A DNA stretch of 64,000 nt from the NCBI RefSeq assembly GCF_004116455.1, contig NZ_PDJU01000009.1, forward strand, positions 62,001-126,000. The letters are read 5' to 3'. Of this stretch, positions 1 to 10,520 are shown in pieces (positions within the stretch are counted from its first letter, which is position 1; each line of letters begins with the position of its first letter). Under the pieces are notes generated by a model. That model made no database searches. It saw only the letters and a program-made list of their open reading frames with translations, and was not told the origin of the DNA. The translations under genes were made by a program, and so were the position numbers. This DNA is from Arcobacter sp. F155. Its GTDB lineage: Bacteria > Campylobacterota > Campylobacteria > Campylobacterales > Arcobacteraceae.

Positions 1-716
1 TCTTGAAAATATTTTTCAAAAATAATAAATAAGTTCTTTGTATCAATCTCTTTTCCAGTATTAAAAAAGATTAGTTTTGTATCCTCAAATGAAACTTTAA
101 CAACTCCATCTTTTTCTAAGTTATATTTTAAAGCATTTGATAAAAGATTATCTATAGTTTTTTCAAAACCATTTATATCACTTTTTAATAATACATCACT
201 TTTTAAATCAACTTCAATATTAATATCTCTTTTAACATCAGAAAATTTTTCTAAACTATTGTTGATTTGCTCTTTTAAACTAAACTCTGTGATATCGATT
301 TTATCAATTTCTTTTTTGATTTGATATTCCATATTTTCATATAACTTTAGTAATTCATTTGAAGCTTTTTTAATTCTTTCTAATCTTTTTAAAGCCTTTT
401 CATCGCTAATTTTCTTTTCTAACATTTGAGTATTTAAGTTAATAGTAGAAATCGGAATATTAAGTTCATGCAAAGTTTCTTTTACTGTTTTTTGTAGATT
501 TTCATCACTTTTAAAAAGTGGCTCAAAAATAGATTTGCTAAGTAGTAGATATAAAATAAGTCCAAAAATTAGTACGCTAATAGTTATTAATAAAAAAGTA
601 TTTTGATTAAACCCAAATATTGATGTTAGATAGTAATTTAAAAATAAAGACAATAAAAGTACAAATACTATTACAATAGAGTTTGTTATAAGAAAATTTC
701 TTTTTTTAAAGTTCAA
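1..716 (-). CDS. sensor histidine kinase, C-terminus cut by window edge
   Basis: Translating the minus strand from TTG at 716 gives an open frame running off the left edge. Two hydrophobic segments lie near residues 8-26 and 34-52, with almost no periplasmic loop. An H-box follows (HELNIPISTINLN, about residue 80), then an N-box (DNLLSNALKYN, about residue 200). The G boxes lie outside the window. It is an inner-membrane kinase that phosphorylates a response regulator, almost certainly the one encoded just upstream. The TTG lies inside the last codons of that regulator gene (11-base overlap), so the two are translationally coupled. No in-frame ATG occurs early enough to include the membrane segments, which is why I chose TTG. 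The input signal cannot be told from the sequence. Confidence 0.85.
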   Translation of the reverse strand, partial: MNFKKRNFLITNSIVIVFVLLLSLFLNYYLTSIFGFNQNTFLLITISVLIFGLILYLLLSKSIFEPLFKSDENLQKTVKETLHELNIPISTINLNTQMLEKKISDEKALKRLERIKKASNELLKLYENMEYQIKKEIDKIDITEFSLKEQINNSLEKFSDVKRDINIEVDLKSDVLLKSDINGFEKTIDNLLSNALKYNLEKDGVVKVSFEDTKLIFFNTGKEIDTKNLFIIFEKYFQ

Positions 717-1365
717 ATTTGTACCCTATTCCTTTTAAGTTCTTTATTGAATCTTTTCCAAATATCTTTTTTAAACTATTTATATAAACACGAATAGAAC
801 CTTCACTATAGTCTTCATTATATGACCAAAGTCTATTTATAATCATCTCTTTTGTAACTATTGCTTCTTTTTGTTCTAAAAATAGCTCTAATAAGTCAAT
901 AACTTTACTTGTAAGATTTAAATCCTCTTGGGCTTTTAATAGTCTTCTATTTTTTACATCAAATACTAAATCATCAATTAATTCTATTTGTTCTTTAAAT
1001 TTTCCACTTCTTTTTAACAAAGAGTTTATTCTAAGTAATAACTCATCTAAATCAACAGGTTTCTTTAAATAATCATCACAACCACTTAAAAAGCCTTTTG
1101 TTAGCATATCTTTATCTTTATGAGAAGTTAAATATATTGTAGGTGTTGTATCATTGGCTTCTCTAAGTCTTTTTAATAAATCTATTCCACTAATTTTTGG
1201 AACATTTATATCAAGTAAATATAAATCATATTTTTCTTCAAAACAGTAGTCTAAAACCTCTTCCCCATCTTTTGCACATTTTACTGCAAAACCCTCATCA
1301 CATAGGAAGTCCTCTAGGGTCTCTAAAAAAAGCTCATCATCTTCTAAAATCAAAATCTTTATCAA
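706..1365 (-). CDS. OmpR-family response regulator
   Basis: This is a 219-residue two-domain regulator. The receiver domain (about 1-120) has the acidic pair E8-D9-D10, phospho-acceptor D52 in LLDINVP, the switch T80 and K102 before P103. The C-terminal winged helix (about 130-219) ends in the usual GIGYKFEL form. It receives phosphate from the kinase encoded immediately downstream with overlapping ends and then binds DNA. It is divergent from the Na/phosphate cotransporter gene with only 50 bases between them, so that gene is a natural candidate target. That link is inferred from position only; I could not identify a binding site. Confidence 0.93.
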   Translation of the reverse strand: MIKILILEDDELFLETLEDFLCDEGFAVKCAKDGEEVLDYCFEEKYDLYLLDINVPKISGIDLLKRLREANDTTPTIYLTSHKDKDMLTKGFLSGCDDYLKKPVDLDELLLRINSLLKRSGKFKEQIELIDDLVFDVKNRRLLKAQEDLNLTSKVIDLLELFLEQKEAIVTKEMIINRLWSYNEDYSEGSIRVYINSLKKIFGKDSIKNLKGIGYKFEL

Positions 1366-1415
1366 AAAATAATCCTAAATCTTTATTTTTATAAAAAAAT
1401 ATATTATAATACCTA

Positions 1416-3194
1416 ATGGTTAAAAAAACGTTAATTATACTATTAGTGCTTATTACAGCATTTTATGTTATTTCAGAAGATAATATCAAAATCATACTTT
1501 CTGGTATTGCTATTTTCCTAATTGGTATGCACTTTATGGAAGATGGTTTTAAACTATTTTCCGGTGGAACATTAGAAAAAATCTTAGAAAAATTTACTAG
1601 TACAAAAGTAAGAGCTTTAACTACAGGTTTTATTACAACTTCTATAGTACAAAGTTCTTCATTAATTTCTGTAATCGTAATCTCTTTCTTATCAGTTGAA
1701 TTAATAAGTTTAGCAAAAGGTATCGCTATAATCTTTGGTGCAAATCTTGGTAGTACTACAACTGCTTGGATTGTTTCATCATTTGGGTTAAAACTTAAAA
1801 TATCTGTTTATGCTATGCCTATGATTATCTTTGGTGTTATGTTTAGGTTCTCGAAAAACAATACATATGTAGGATTGGGAAATATTCTTTTAGGACTTGG
1901 ATTTATCTTCCTAGGTATTTCATACATGAAAGAAGGTTTTGATACTTTAAAAGATTCTATTGACTTAGCAGCTTATTCTGTAGGTGGATATTTAGGTATC
2001 TTTATTTACATTTTAATTGGAGCAGTATCAACTGTAGTTATTCAATCAAGTTCTGCTACTATGGCTATTATTATTACAGCTTTAGCAGGGGCAAATATTT
2101 TATATATAGATGCCTTAGCACTTGCGATTGGAGCAAATGTTGGTACAACAGTTACTGCTGTTTTAGGTTCACTAACATCCAATGAAAATGGTAAAAGACT
2201 TGCCTTTGCACACTTTATTTTCAATATCTCAACAGGCTTAATTGCTGTAGTTTTAATATATACACTAAGAGATTTAGTTGAAATACTTTCACCATTACTT
2301 GGAATTGCACAAGATAACTATACAATGAAGTTAGCACTATTTCATACTATCTTTAATCTACTTGGAATTATTGCATTATTCCCATTTATTAACTATATTG
2401 TTAAGCTTGCAGAAAAGTTTATTACTGATAAGTATCAAAAAAGCTCAAAACCTCTATATCTTGCTGAAGCCAATGTAAAAATTCCATATAATGCTATGGT
2501 TTCTATTCAAAAAGAGACTATAAGACTTTATGATAATGCTCAAAAAGCTATCTTACATGCTCTTTCAGTTCATACAAGTCAATTAAATACTAAAGATGAT
2601 ATTAAAAAAGTAGTAAATCAATATACTAAAATAGATACAAACTTAGATGATATCTATCAAAAAGAGCTAAAATCTTTATATAGTGATATTATTGAATATG
2701 CTCTTATCTCTCAACAAAATATGACTAAAGAGCAAAGTAAATATGTAACAGATCTGAAACAAATCTCAAGTATAATTATACAAACACTAAAAGATACAAG
2801 AGATATTCAAAAAAATATTAACTTCTATCTAAATAGTAAAAATGAACACATTAAAGAAGAATACAGATTTATAAAAGAAGAGATAGTTACTTTTATATTT
2901 GAAGTAAACCAATTAAAAAAAGAGTTTGAAAGTGATAGTGTAACTGATGAGTTAGAAGTTTCTACACAAATTCAAGTAGATAAAGAAAGACTTCAAAACC
3001 TTGATGTTATTCATAATGGAAGAATTGATTCTTTAATAAAAGAAGAAAAAATCACTTCTAAAATGGCTACATCTGTTATCAATGACACATCAAATGCATA
3101 TACTATTTGTTCAAACCTTTTAACTATTGCTAATACTCTATTTATTAGAGATAATAAACTAAGAGAGCTAGGAGAAGAAGATGAAGTTAAGTAA
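1416..3194 (+). CDS. Na/Pi cotransporter family protein with PhoU-like tail
   Basis: The product has 592 residues. The N-terminal ~360 residues are highly hydrophobic and hold the internal repeat typical of the NptA/PNaS family: QSSS at about 86 and again at about 213, each followed by a GAN-G-TTT/TTV element. The C-terminal ~220 residues are hydrophilic and helical, like PhoU, as in many bacterial family members. The likely role is sodium-coupled phosphate uptake or export at the inner membrane, with the tail regulating flux. Direction cannot be read from the sequence. The gene starts at ATG 1416 and its end overlaps the next small gene by 14 bases. Confidence 0.9.
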   Translation: MVKKTLIILLVLITAFYVISEDNIKIILSGIAIFLIGMHFMEDGFKLFSGGTLEKILEKFTSTKVRALTTGFITTSIVQSSSLISVIVISFLSVELISLAKGIAIIFGANLGSTTTAWIVSSFGLKLKISVYAMPMIIFGVMFRFSKNNTYVGLGNILLGLGFIFLGISYMKEGFDTLKDSIDLAAYSVGGYLGIFIYILIGAVSTVVIQSSSATMAIIITALAGANILYIDALALAIGANVGTTVTAVLGSLTSNENGKRLAFAHFIFNISTGLIAVVLIYTLRDLVEILSPLLGIAQDNYTMKLALFHTIFNLLGIIALFPFINYIVKLAEKFITDKYQKSSKPLYLAEANVKIPYNAMVSIQKETIRLYDNAQKAILHALSVHTSQLNTKDDIKKVVNQYTKIDTNLDDIYQKELKSLYSDIIEYALISQQNMTKEQSKYVTDLKQISSIIIQTLKDTRDIQKNINFYLNSKNEHIKEEYRFIKEEIVTFIFEVNQLKKEFESDSVTDELEVSTQIQVDKERLQNLDVIHNGRIDSLIKEEKITSKMATSVINDTSNAYTICSNLLTIANTLFIRDNKLRELGEEDEVK

Positions 3195-3414
3195 GATAAT
3201 AGACTCTTTAGAAACTGTTTTAGAATGGGACAATAAAGAGATAAAAGAGAATAAAAAAGAGATTGAAGAATTAAAGGAAAAACTCTTTGAAAAAAGAAAA
3301 ACTCTAAAGAAAAAAATTCAAAAATGTGATGATTGTGAAGAGAAGAAAGAGTTAGACAAAAAATTAAAGGCTGTAAAAAAGCTTATAAAGAAGCTTAAGA
3401 AAAATTCTTTTTAA
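3181..3414 (+). CDS. small charged coiled-coil protein
   Basis: The product is 77 residues of almost continuous Lys/Glu-rich helix with heptad-like spacing and one C-x2-C pair (CDDC, near 43-46). I recognise no family. It starts 14 bases inside the Na/Pi cotransporter gene, behind a GGAGAAG ribosome-binding site, so it is probably translated with it. Its 3' end overlaps the convergent trmL gene by 20 bases. A membrane-transporter accessory role is possible, but nothing in the sequence proves it. Confidence 0.6.
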   Translation: MKLSKIIDSLETVLEWDNKEIKENKKEIEELKEKLFEKRKTLKKKIQKCDDCEEKKELDKKLKAVKKLIKKLKKNSF

Positions 3415-3871
3415 GCTCTTTAAAGTTTTGTCTTAATGCTTCATAAGCAACAATAGATACAGAGTTTGCAATATTTAAACTTCTTGCATCATTTGTCATT
3501 GGAATTGTAATACAACCCTCTTTATTTTTATTTAAAATCTCTTCTGGAAGTCCTGCATCTTCTCTTCCAAAATAGAAAAAGTCATTTTCTTCGTAGTCTG
3601 CTTCAAAATACAGATTATCAGTTTTAGTTGTAGCAAAAAAATGTCTTTCATTTAAAGGGTGTTTTGCCCAGAAAGCCTCAATATTTTCATACTCATAAAC
3701 TTCTAAATCAAACCAATAATCAAGCCCTGCTCTTCTTACTTCTTTTTCAGTAATTTCACCAAAACCATAAGGTTTTATAAGATGAAGTTTACAATTAAGA
3801 GCAAAAGCAAGTCTTCCTATTGTTCCAACATTTCCTGGAATTCTTGGTTCATGAAGTACTATATTAAACAT
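3395..3871 (-). CDS. trmL: tRNA (cytidine(34)-2'-O)-methyltransferase
   Basis: This 158-residue SPOUT methyltransferase makes 2'-O-methyl at wobble position 34 of tRNA-Leu isoacceptors using S-adenosylmethionine. The three SPOUT motifs are clear: N-G-T-I-G-R near residues 14-19, FGREDAGLPEEIL near 101-113, and IPMTNDARSLN-AN-V near 122-138, which form the cofactor knot. Length is normal for TrmL. Its ATG overlaps the purU stop codon in a TAATG junction, so it is coupled to purU. Confidence 0.92.
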   Translation of the reverse strand: MFNIVLHEPRIPGNVGTIGRLAFALNCKLHLIKPYGFGEITEKEVRRAGLDYWFDLEVYEYENIEAFWAKHPLNERHFFATTKTDNLYFEADYEENDFFYFGREDAGLPEEILNKNKEGCITIPMTNDARSLNIANSVSIVAYEALRQNFKELKKNFS

Positions 3872-4704
3872 TATAAAACCACCGTTTTATTTTCATAAAC
3901 AAATACTCTATCTTCTAAAAGAAGCTGTAAAGCATTTGATAATACAATCTTTTCTACATTTCTACCTGCTCTTCTCATATCTTGCCAAGAGTAAGAGTGG
4001 TCAACATTTACAACATCTTGGAAAATAATTGGACCTTCATCTAAATCATCAGTAACATAATGTGCTGTAGCTCCAATAATTTTTACACCTCTATGATGTG
4101 CTTGTTTATATGGATTTGCTCCAATAAACGCAGGTAAGAAAGAATGGTGAATATTTAATACTTGTTGAGGGAAACTATTAACAAACTTAGGTGTTAAAAT
4201 TCTCATATATTTTGCAAGTACAATTAGTTCTGGATTATACTCTTTGATTTGTTCAATTACTAAGTCTTCATGAGCCTCTCTATCCATATCTTCTGCACTA
4301 ATACAGTGAAATGGAATATCAAACTTCTCTACTAAATCTTTTAAATACTCATGGTTAGCAATTACAGCTTTGATATTTGCATCAAGTTCACCATCAATAT
4401 ATCTAATAAGTAAGTCTCCTAAAACGTGAGACTCTTTTGTAGCTAAAATTACGATATCTTTTTTAGATTTCTGATTTAATTTGATTATTGAGTTTTCAGG
4501 TAGTGCCTCAGTTAACTCTTTTAAAAGTAAATCTCTATTTACATCTCCTGAAATAACTGTTCTCATAAAAAATTTATTTGTATCTTTATCAACAAATTCA
4601 GCATTTGTTTCTATGTTTAAGTTATTTGCAAAAAGGATTTTAGAGACATTGTATACAAGTCCCTTAGAGTCATGAGTATTAATTAAAAGTATGTAATCTT
4701 TCAT
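3871..4704 (-). CDS. purU: formyltetrahydrofolate deformylase
   Basis: The product (277 residues) hydrolyses 10-formyl-THF to formate and THF, balancing one-carbon pools. It has an N-terminal ACT domain (about 5-80) followed by a formyltransferase fold (about 85-277). The catalytic region reads NIHHSFLPAF (N184, H186) with H215 and D222 downstream. The ACT domain plus the absence of a tRNA-binding domain separates it from Fmt. Length matches E. coli PurU (280). It is followed by trmL through a TAATG overlap. A strong hairpin lies 17-50 bases upstream of its start. Confidence 0.93.
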   Translation of the reverse strand: MKDYILLINTHDSKGLVYNVSKILFANNLNIETNAEFVDKDTNKFFMRTVISGDVNRDLLLKELTEALPENSIIKLNQKSKKDIVILATKESHVLGDLLIRYIDGELDANIKAVIANHEYLKDLVEKFDIPFHCISAEDMDREAHEDLVIEQIKEYNPELIVLAKYMRILTPKFVNSFPQQVLNIHHSFLPAFIGANPYKQAHHRGVKIIGATAHYVTDDLDEGPIIFQDVVNVDHSYSWQDMRRAGRNVEKIVLSNALQLLLEDRVFVYENKTVVL

Positions 4705-4720
4705 TTTGTTCCTATTATTA

Positions 4721-4754
4721 GGTTTCTTTAAAAGAATACTCTTCTAAAGAAACC
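4721..4754 (-). terminator. hairpin between malic enzyme gene and purU
   Basis: A 10-bp stem (4721-4730 with 4745-4754) is followed by one mismatch, four more pairs and a four-base loop. It lies after the malic enzyme stop codon and just before purU. No long U tract follows, so it may be a partial terminator or a 5' leader structure of purU. Confidence 0.6.
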
Positions 4755-4801
4755 CTTAATTCCAATTTATTTTAAGAGAGGAATAATACCAAAATAAAGA
4801 T

Positions 4802-6058
4802 TTAAATCATTTTAGATAAGTTAGTTTTATAAGCTTCTAAATCAAATTCTTTAACTCTTGCAACACCAGTTTCTACAGCGGCATTTGCAACAGCACTTGA
4901 AACCTCAATAAATAGTCTTTTATCAAATGGTACAGGAATAATATACTCTCTACCATAAGTTAAATCACCAAACTCTTTTTTAAGGTCATCAGTTAATGGT
5001 TCTTTTGCTAAATCAGCAATTGCTTTAGCTGCTGCCATTTTCATAGTCATATTTATTTTTCTAGTTTGTACATCTAATGCACCTCTAAAAATAAATGGGA
5101 AACCAAGTACATTGTTTACTTGATTTGGGAAATCACTTCTACCTGTACCAACAATTGCTTTTGGCTTAACTTCTTTAACCTCTTCAGGGAAAAGCTCAGG
5201 AGTAGGATTTGCTAATGTAAATACAATTGGTTCTTCACTCATTAAAGCAATATGTTCTTTTGTAAATGTTCCAGGTCTTGATAATCCTAAAACCATATCA
5301 GCATCTGTAAATGCTTCTTCAATAGTCATTGCAGTTTCAGCCATAAATGCTTTTTTATATTTATTTAAATCAGTTCTTTCTTTATGAATAACTCCTTTAG
5401 AGTCACACATAATTAAGTTTTTTACACCTAATTCTTTATACATAGTAGAACAAGCAATTGCTGAAGCACCAGCTCCTACAACAACAACTTTCATCTCTTC
5501 TACTTTTTTGTTCATCATTTCACTTGCATTTAGTAGTGCTGCACTTGTAATAATTGCCGTACCATGTTGGTCATCATGCATTACAGGAATATTTAATTCC
5601 TCAATTAATCTTTTTTCGATTTCAAAACACTCTGGTGCTTTAATATCTTCAAGATTGATTCCTCCAAATGTAGGAGAGATTGCTTTTACTGCCTCACAAA
5701 ATTTATCTACATCTGTTGCATCGATTTCAATATCAAAAGAATCAACAGCAGCAAACTTTTTAAATAGTACAGCTTTACCTTCCATTACTGGCTTAGAAGC
5801 TAGTGCACCAATGTCACCTAGTCCTAGTACAGCTGTACCATTTGAAATTACTGCTACAAGATTTCTTTTTGAAGTATACTCGTATGCTAACTCTGGCTCT
5901 TTTTGTATTTCTTCACAAGGATAAGCTACTCCTGGAGAATATGCTAAAGATAAGTCCCTTTGTGTTGTTAGTTCTGTAGTTGTAGAGATTGCAACCTTCC
6001 CTGGGTTGGGTCCTCTGTGATAGTCTAATGCTTCTGTCTTAGTTACTTTTACACTCAT
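4802..6058 (-). CDS. maeB: NAD(P)-dependent malic enzyme, short form
   Basis: The enzyme decarboxylates malate to pyruvate oxidatively, supplying pyruvate and reduced nicotinamide cofactor. Diagnostic segments are NRNLVAV-type region SKRNLVAVISNGTAVLGLG near 66-84, the metal-binding loop ISPTFGGINLEDIKAPECF near 130, and a Rossmann segment VVVGAGASAIA near 195. At about 418 residues it lacks the phosphotransacetylase-like C-terminal domain of E. coli MaeB. ATG codons occur at 6064 and 6058. The AAGG element at 6070-6067 is 8 bases from 6058 but only 2 from 6064, so I prefer 6058. Cofactor preference is not certain from the sequence. Confidence 0.93.
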   Translation of the reverse strand: MSVKVTKTEALDYHRGPNPGKVAISTTTELTTQRDLSLAYSPGVAYPCEEIQKEPELAYEYTSKRNLVAVISNGTAVLGLGDIGALASKPVMEGKAVLFKKFAAVDSFDIEIDATDVDKFCEAVKAISPTFGGINLEDIKAPECFEIEKRLIEELNIPVMHDDQHGTAIITSAALLNASEMMNKKVEEMKVVVVGAGASAIACSTMYKELGVKNLIMCDSKGVIHKERTDLNKYKKAFMAETAMTIEEAFTDADMVLGLSRPGTFTKEHIALMSEEPIVFTLANPTPELFPEEVKEVKPKAIVGTGRSDFPNQVNNVLGFPFIFRGALDVQTRKINMTMKMAAAKAIADLAKEPLTDDLKKEFGDLTYGREYIIPVPFDKRLFIEVSSAVANAAVETGVARVKEFDLEAYKTNLSKMI

Positions 6059-6209
6059 TTTCATAACCTTTATATATAATTTAGAGTGTAATTGTAACCA
6101 ATCGAAACTTAATTTTTTTCAATTTATTATAATTTCTGCTTATAAACTTTAATTTAAGTTTAAGATACATGATTTTGACATGATATTTACATAATTCTTA
6201 CACAATTGT

Positions 6210-6881
6210 CTATTTGATGGTAACTAGACCTGCAAACCTACCACACTTTTTATCCACTCGATAAGAGAAATATGGTTCATTTGAGCACTTAGTACATGTA
6301 TTAGCTATACTTATATTTACTACTCCTATATCATTTAGTAACATAGTATTTATACCTTGTAAATCAATATTGTTACCTTTTATAAACTCTTCACCAAAAC
6401 TAGTTTTAACTATATTTTTAAGCTCATCATTTACTTCATAACAACATTTACCAATAGATGGTCCCATAATAACTTCTATATCAGAAGGCTTACATAAAAA
6501 TTTATCTATCATTTTACTTGCTGTAATTTGTGCAATCTTTTGAAAAGTAGAGTTTCTTCCTGCATGAACTGCTGCAGTAACTCCTTTCTTTTTGTCCATA
6601 AAAATAATAGGAATACAATCAGCAACCATAACCATTAAAGTTAAATCTTTAGTATTTGTAATTAATCCATCACAATCTTCTATTAATCGTGGTGAATTTT
6701 CATCAACTACTTGAACATTGTTACCATGAACTTGATTCATGTAAATAAGTTTTTCTAAATCAAAACTATATTTTTTTGATAATTCTTCTCTATTTTTATC
6801 TACATTCTCTTTTTTATCACCAACATGGTATGCAATATTTCCATCATCTTTATTTGTAAAAAAATAGTTAATATTTTTCAT
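6210..6881 (-). CDS. pgeF: peptidoglycan editing factor / polyphenol oxidase (YfiH family)
   Basis: This 223-residue YfiH-family protein has the three metal-site residues in order: H52 in NQVHGNNV, C89 in VADCIP and H106 in AVHAGR. Family members are cytoplasmic and reported to edit mis-incorporated L-Ser in the peptidoglycan peptide; multicopper oxidase or adenosine deaminase activity has also been described. A clear AGGA ribosome-binding site precedes ATG 6881. It is divergent from aroE, with about 100 bases between them. Confidence 0.88.
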   Translation of the reverse strand: MKNINYFFTNKDDGNIAYHVGDKKENVDKNREELSKKYSFDLEKLIYMNQVHGNNVQVVDENSPRLIEDCDGLITNTKDLTLMVMVADCIPIIFMDKKKGVTAAVHAGRNSTFQKIAQITASKMIDKFLCKPSDIEVIMGPSIGKCCYEVNDELKNIVKTSFGEEFIKGNNIDLQGINTMLLNDIGVVNISIANTCTKCSNEPYFSYRVDKKCGRFAGLVTIK

Positions 6882-6985
6882 TATTTTTCCTGCTATGTAT
6901 TATTTGCCTATTTTACTATTTGAAGATTAAACTTTAATCTATTCTAATAGGACTTTTGCTAAAATCCCCATAACAAAGGATATTT

Positions 6986-7789
6986 ATGAGTGAAAATAAA
7001 AAAACATTTGCTATTTTTGGAAACCCTGTAGAGCATTCAAAATCACCGCAAATGCAAAATGCAGGTTTAGAAGAATTAAATTTTAATGGTATCTATAAAA
7101 AACATCACCTTGAAGATGGAGATACTATAAAAAAAGTATTTTTAGATGAAAACTATTTAGGAGCAAACATCACTGTTCCCCATAAGGAGTTTGCTTTTAA
7201 GAATGCCGATGAAGTTAGAGGAATCGCAAAGAAAATTCATGCAGTAAATACATACATAAATGAAAATGGAAAAGTTATAGCATACAATACAGATGCACCA
7301 GGTTTTTTAAAAGCAATTGAGTCTTTTGGAGAAGTTAAAAATGTACTACTTTTAGGAGCTGGAGGAACTGCAAAAGCTATCGCCCTAGCCTTACAAGAGA
7401 AAGGTATTGATGTAACAGTTTTAAATAGAAGCCAAGAAAAATTAGAGTTTTTTAAAAATGAAGATATCACTTCATACTCTTGGGATAACTTTGAGCCTAA
7501 AACCTATGATTTAGTTGTTAACTCTACAAGTGCAGGATTAAAAGATGAATACCTTCCTTGTGATAAAGAGATTTTAGAACCAATTCTAAAAAATGCTTCT
7601 TTTGCTTTTGATTGTGTATATGGGAAAATAACACCTTTTTTAGCTCTTGCTAAAGAAAATAATTGCGAAATCAAAGACGGGGAAGATATGCTTCTTTATC
7701 AAGGTGTTTTAGCCTTTGAATACTTTACAAATACAAAAGCAGATGAAAACACTATTGAAGCTATGAGAAAAGGTTTAAAAAGGGAATAA
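6986..7789 (+). CDS. aroE: shikimate dehydrogenase
   Basis: The product (267 residues) reduces 3-dehydroshikimate to shikimate with NADPH in the aromatic amino acid pathway. Substrate residues are visible: S18 and S20 in EHSKSP, catalytic K67 in VPHKE, and D103 in YNTDAPG. The NADP-binding loop LLLGAGGTAKA lies near 121-131. The late motif GEDMLLYQG, which places the conserved Gln near the substrate, is intact. A GGA element precedes ATG 6986. A perfect hairpin directly follows the stop codon. Confidence 0.96.
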   Translation: MSENKKTFAIFGNPVEHSKSPQMQNAGLEELNFNGIYKKHHLEDGDTIKKVFLDENYLGANITVPHKEFAFKNADEVRGIAKKIHAVNTYINENGKVIAYNTDAPGFLKAIESFGEVKNVLLLGAGGTAKAIALALQEKGIDVTVLNRSQEKLEFFKNEDITSYSWDNFEPKTYDLVVNSTSAGLKDEYLPCDKEILEPILKNASFAFDCVYGKITPFLALAKENNCEIKDGEDMLLYQGVLAFEYFTNTKADENTIEAMRKGLKRE

Positions 7790-7812
7790 AGATAGAGTTT
7801 AACTCTATCTTT
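7788..7812. terminator. bidirectional terminator, aroE / universal stress gene
   Basis: A perfect 12-bp inverted repeat with a one-base centre (in practice a shorter stem with a 3-5 base loop) is followed by a T-rich run on the plus strand. It lies exactly between the convergent aroE and universal stress protein genes and overlaps both stop codons. Confidence 0.85.
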
Positions 7813-8674
7813 ATTTTTTAGGTACATAAATTAGTAAATCACTTTTTAGGTTTTCCATTAAAAATGAAGTTGTAGACCCAAATACAAATGAGTTAGGATT
7901 ACTAACTCCATTTGAACCTAAAACTACCAGATCATTATTATTTGATTTAACATAGTTTACAAGTCCACTATTTACACCAAGATTACTTTCAACTATCTCA
8001 GTATCTTTTAAATCATACTCTTTAATGAAGTTTCCAAATTTAGCATTCTCTTTCTCTTTAATACCTTGTTGGATTTTTTGCTTATTCTTATCTTCATTAT
8101 AATATTTAAGTGCTATTTCACCCATTTGTTTATAAGTATAAACAGTTTTAATTCTCTCTTGATTTAATAGCTCTTTTGCAAAAACTAAACTTTTAAAAGA
8201 AGTTTCTGATAAATCAGTAAATGCAACAATATTTTTATAATCACCTTCACAAGGGTTTTTTACAATAATCATTGGTACTCTGCCATTTTGAGCTATCTTA
8301 TGGGCAGTTGAACCTAAAACAGCAACTTCATCATGGTCTTTTTCATTTGCACCAATTATGATTAAATATGCATTTAACTCTTTTGCAGTTTTAACAACAA
8401 GCTCAGAACCACTATCTTTGTCAATTAAAATATCATACTCAACTTCTTTTGTATCAACATGACTAAGCTGCTCTTTAATAGTTGTTATTGCATGACTTTT
8501 TAGCTCTTCAAAATTTGAAGCAGAAAACAACTCACTAAACCAACCTTTATCAATAGCATGAACAATAGTAACTTTTGAGCTATTCTCCTTTGCTAAAGTA
8601 AAAGCTTTTTGTAGTACATAAGTACTATGTTTAGAGATATCTAAACCTACAACAATATTTTCAAAACCTTTCAT
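7811..8674 (-). CDS. universal stress protein, tandem UspA domains
   Basis: The product is 287 residues made of two Usp folds (about 1-145 and 146-287). The first ends with the nucleotide-binding signature IIGANEKDHDEVAVLGST, and the second repeats it as VVLGSNGVSNPNSFVFGSTT. Both keep the G-x2-G-type loop plus Ser/Thr, so both may bind ATP. The role is generic stress survival in the cytoplasm; nothing points to a specific partner. It lies just downstream of the glutamate dehydrogenase gene on the same strand. Confidence 0.9.
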   Translation of the reverse strand: MKGFENIVVGLDISKHSTYVLQKAFTLAKENSSKVTIVHAIDKGWFSELFSASNFEELKSHAITTIKEQLSHVDTKEVEYDILIDKDSGSELVVKTAKELNAYLIIIGANEKDHDEVAVLGSTAHKIAQNGRVPMIIVKNPCEGDYKNIVAFTDLSETSFKSLVFAKELLNQERIKTVYTYKQMGEIALKYYNEDKNKQKIQQGIKEKENAKFGNFIKEYDLKDTEIVESNLGVNSGLVNYVKSNNNDLVVLGSNGVSNPNSFVFGSTTSFLMENLKSDLLIYVPKK

Positions 8675-8701
8675 AAAAAACTCCTTCTATAAGATAAACT
8701 A

Positions 8702-10063
<1,362 letters not shown>

Positions 10064-10097
10064 TTATAAATTGATTTTCTTACATATAAAATTGATG

Positions 10098-10134
10098 AAT
10101 ATTACATTTTGTAAGAAATTATTGATGTAATATT
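10098..10134. promoter_or_regulatory. inverted repeat upstream of gdhA
   Basis: The 10-base arm AATATTACAT at 10098-10107 is exactly inverted as ATGTAATATT at 10125-10134. A further ATGTAATATA lies at 10177-10186. The sites are about 45-130 bases upstream of the GTG start of gdhA. The spacing and repeated half-site suggest a dimeric regulator, though the region is extremely AT-rich. The remainder of the 466-base gap 10055-10520 holds no gene or RNA that I can recognise; it should carry promoters for both flanking genes. Confidence 0.35.
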
Positions 10135-10520
10135 TATAAATTTTATATAAGTATAGTTTATGTTGAATAATTAGATATGTAATATATTTTTAAACTTTTT
10201 TAAATAAAAATATTATTTTGACTTTCAAAGTATTAACTATCCATAAGATAGCATAAAGACCTAAATAAAAGCTAAATCAAAAATAAACACCTGTATATTT
10301 TTTATTCATTGCTTACAAAAGTTACAATTAGTTTTATAATTATATTTTTTAAATAAATTTTCTAATATTTTTAATTTTAAAAGAAAGAAGAAAAAATTAT
10401 ATATAAGTATTTGTGAATATTTTTTGATAGATAAAGTTCAACTCATTAAAGATATAGCATAATTTTAGTACCATAATCAAATTTTTATTACTATAAACAT
10501 ATTTATAAAAGGACTTAAAC

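Noticed and set aside
1197-1394. 65-codon plus-strand open frame
   Set aside because: It lies antisense within the response regulator gene, lacks a ribosome-binding site and has shadow-like composition.
5508-5924. 138-codon plus-strand frame
   Set aside because: Antisense to the malic enzyme gene; no recognisable motif.
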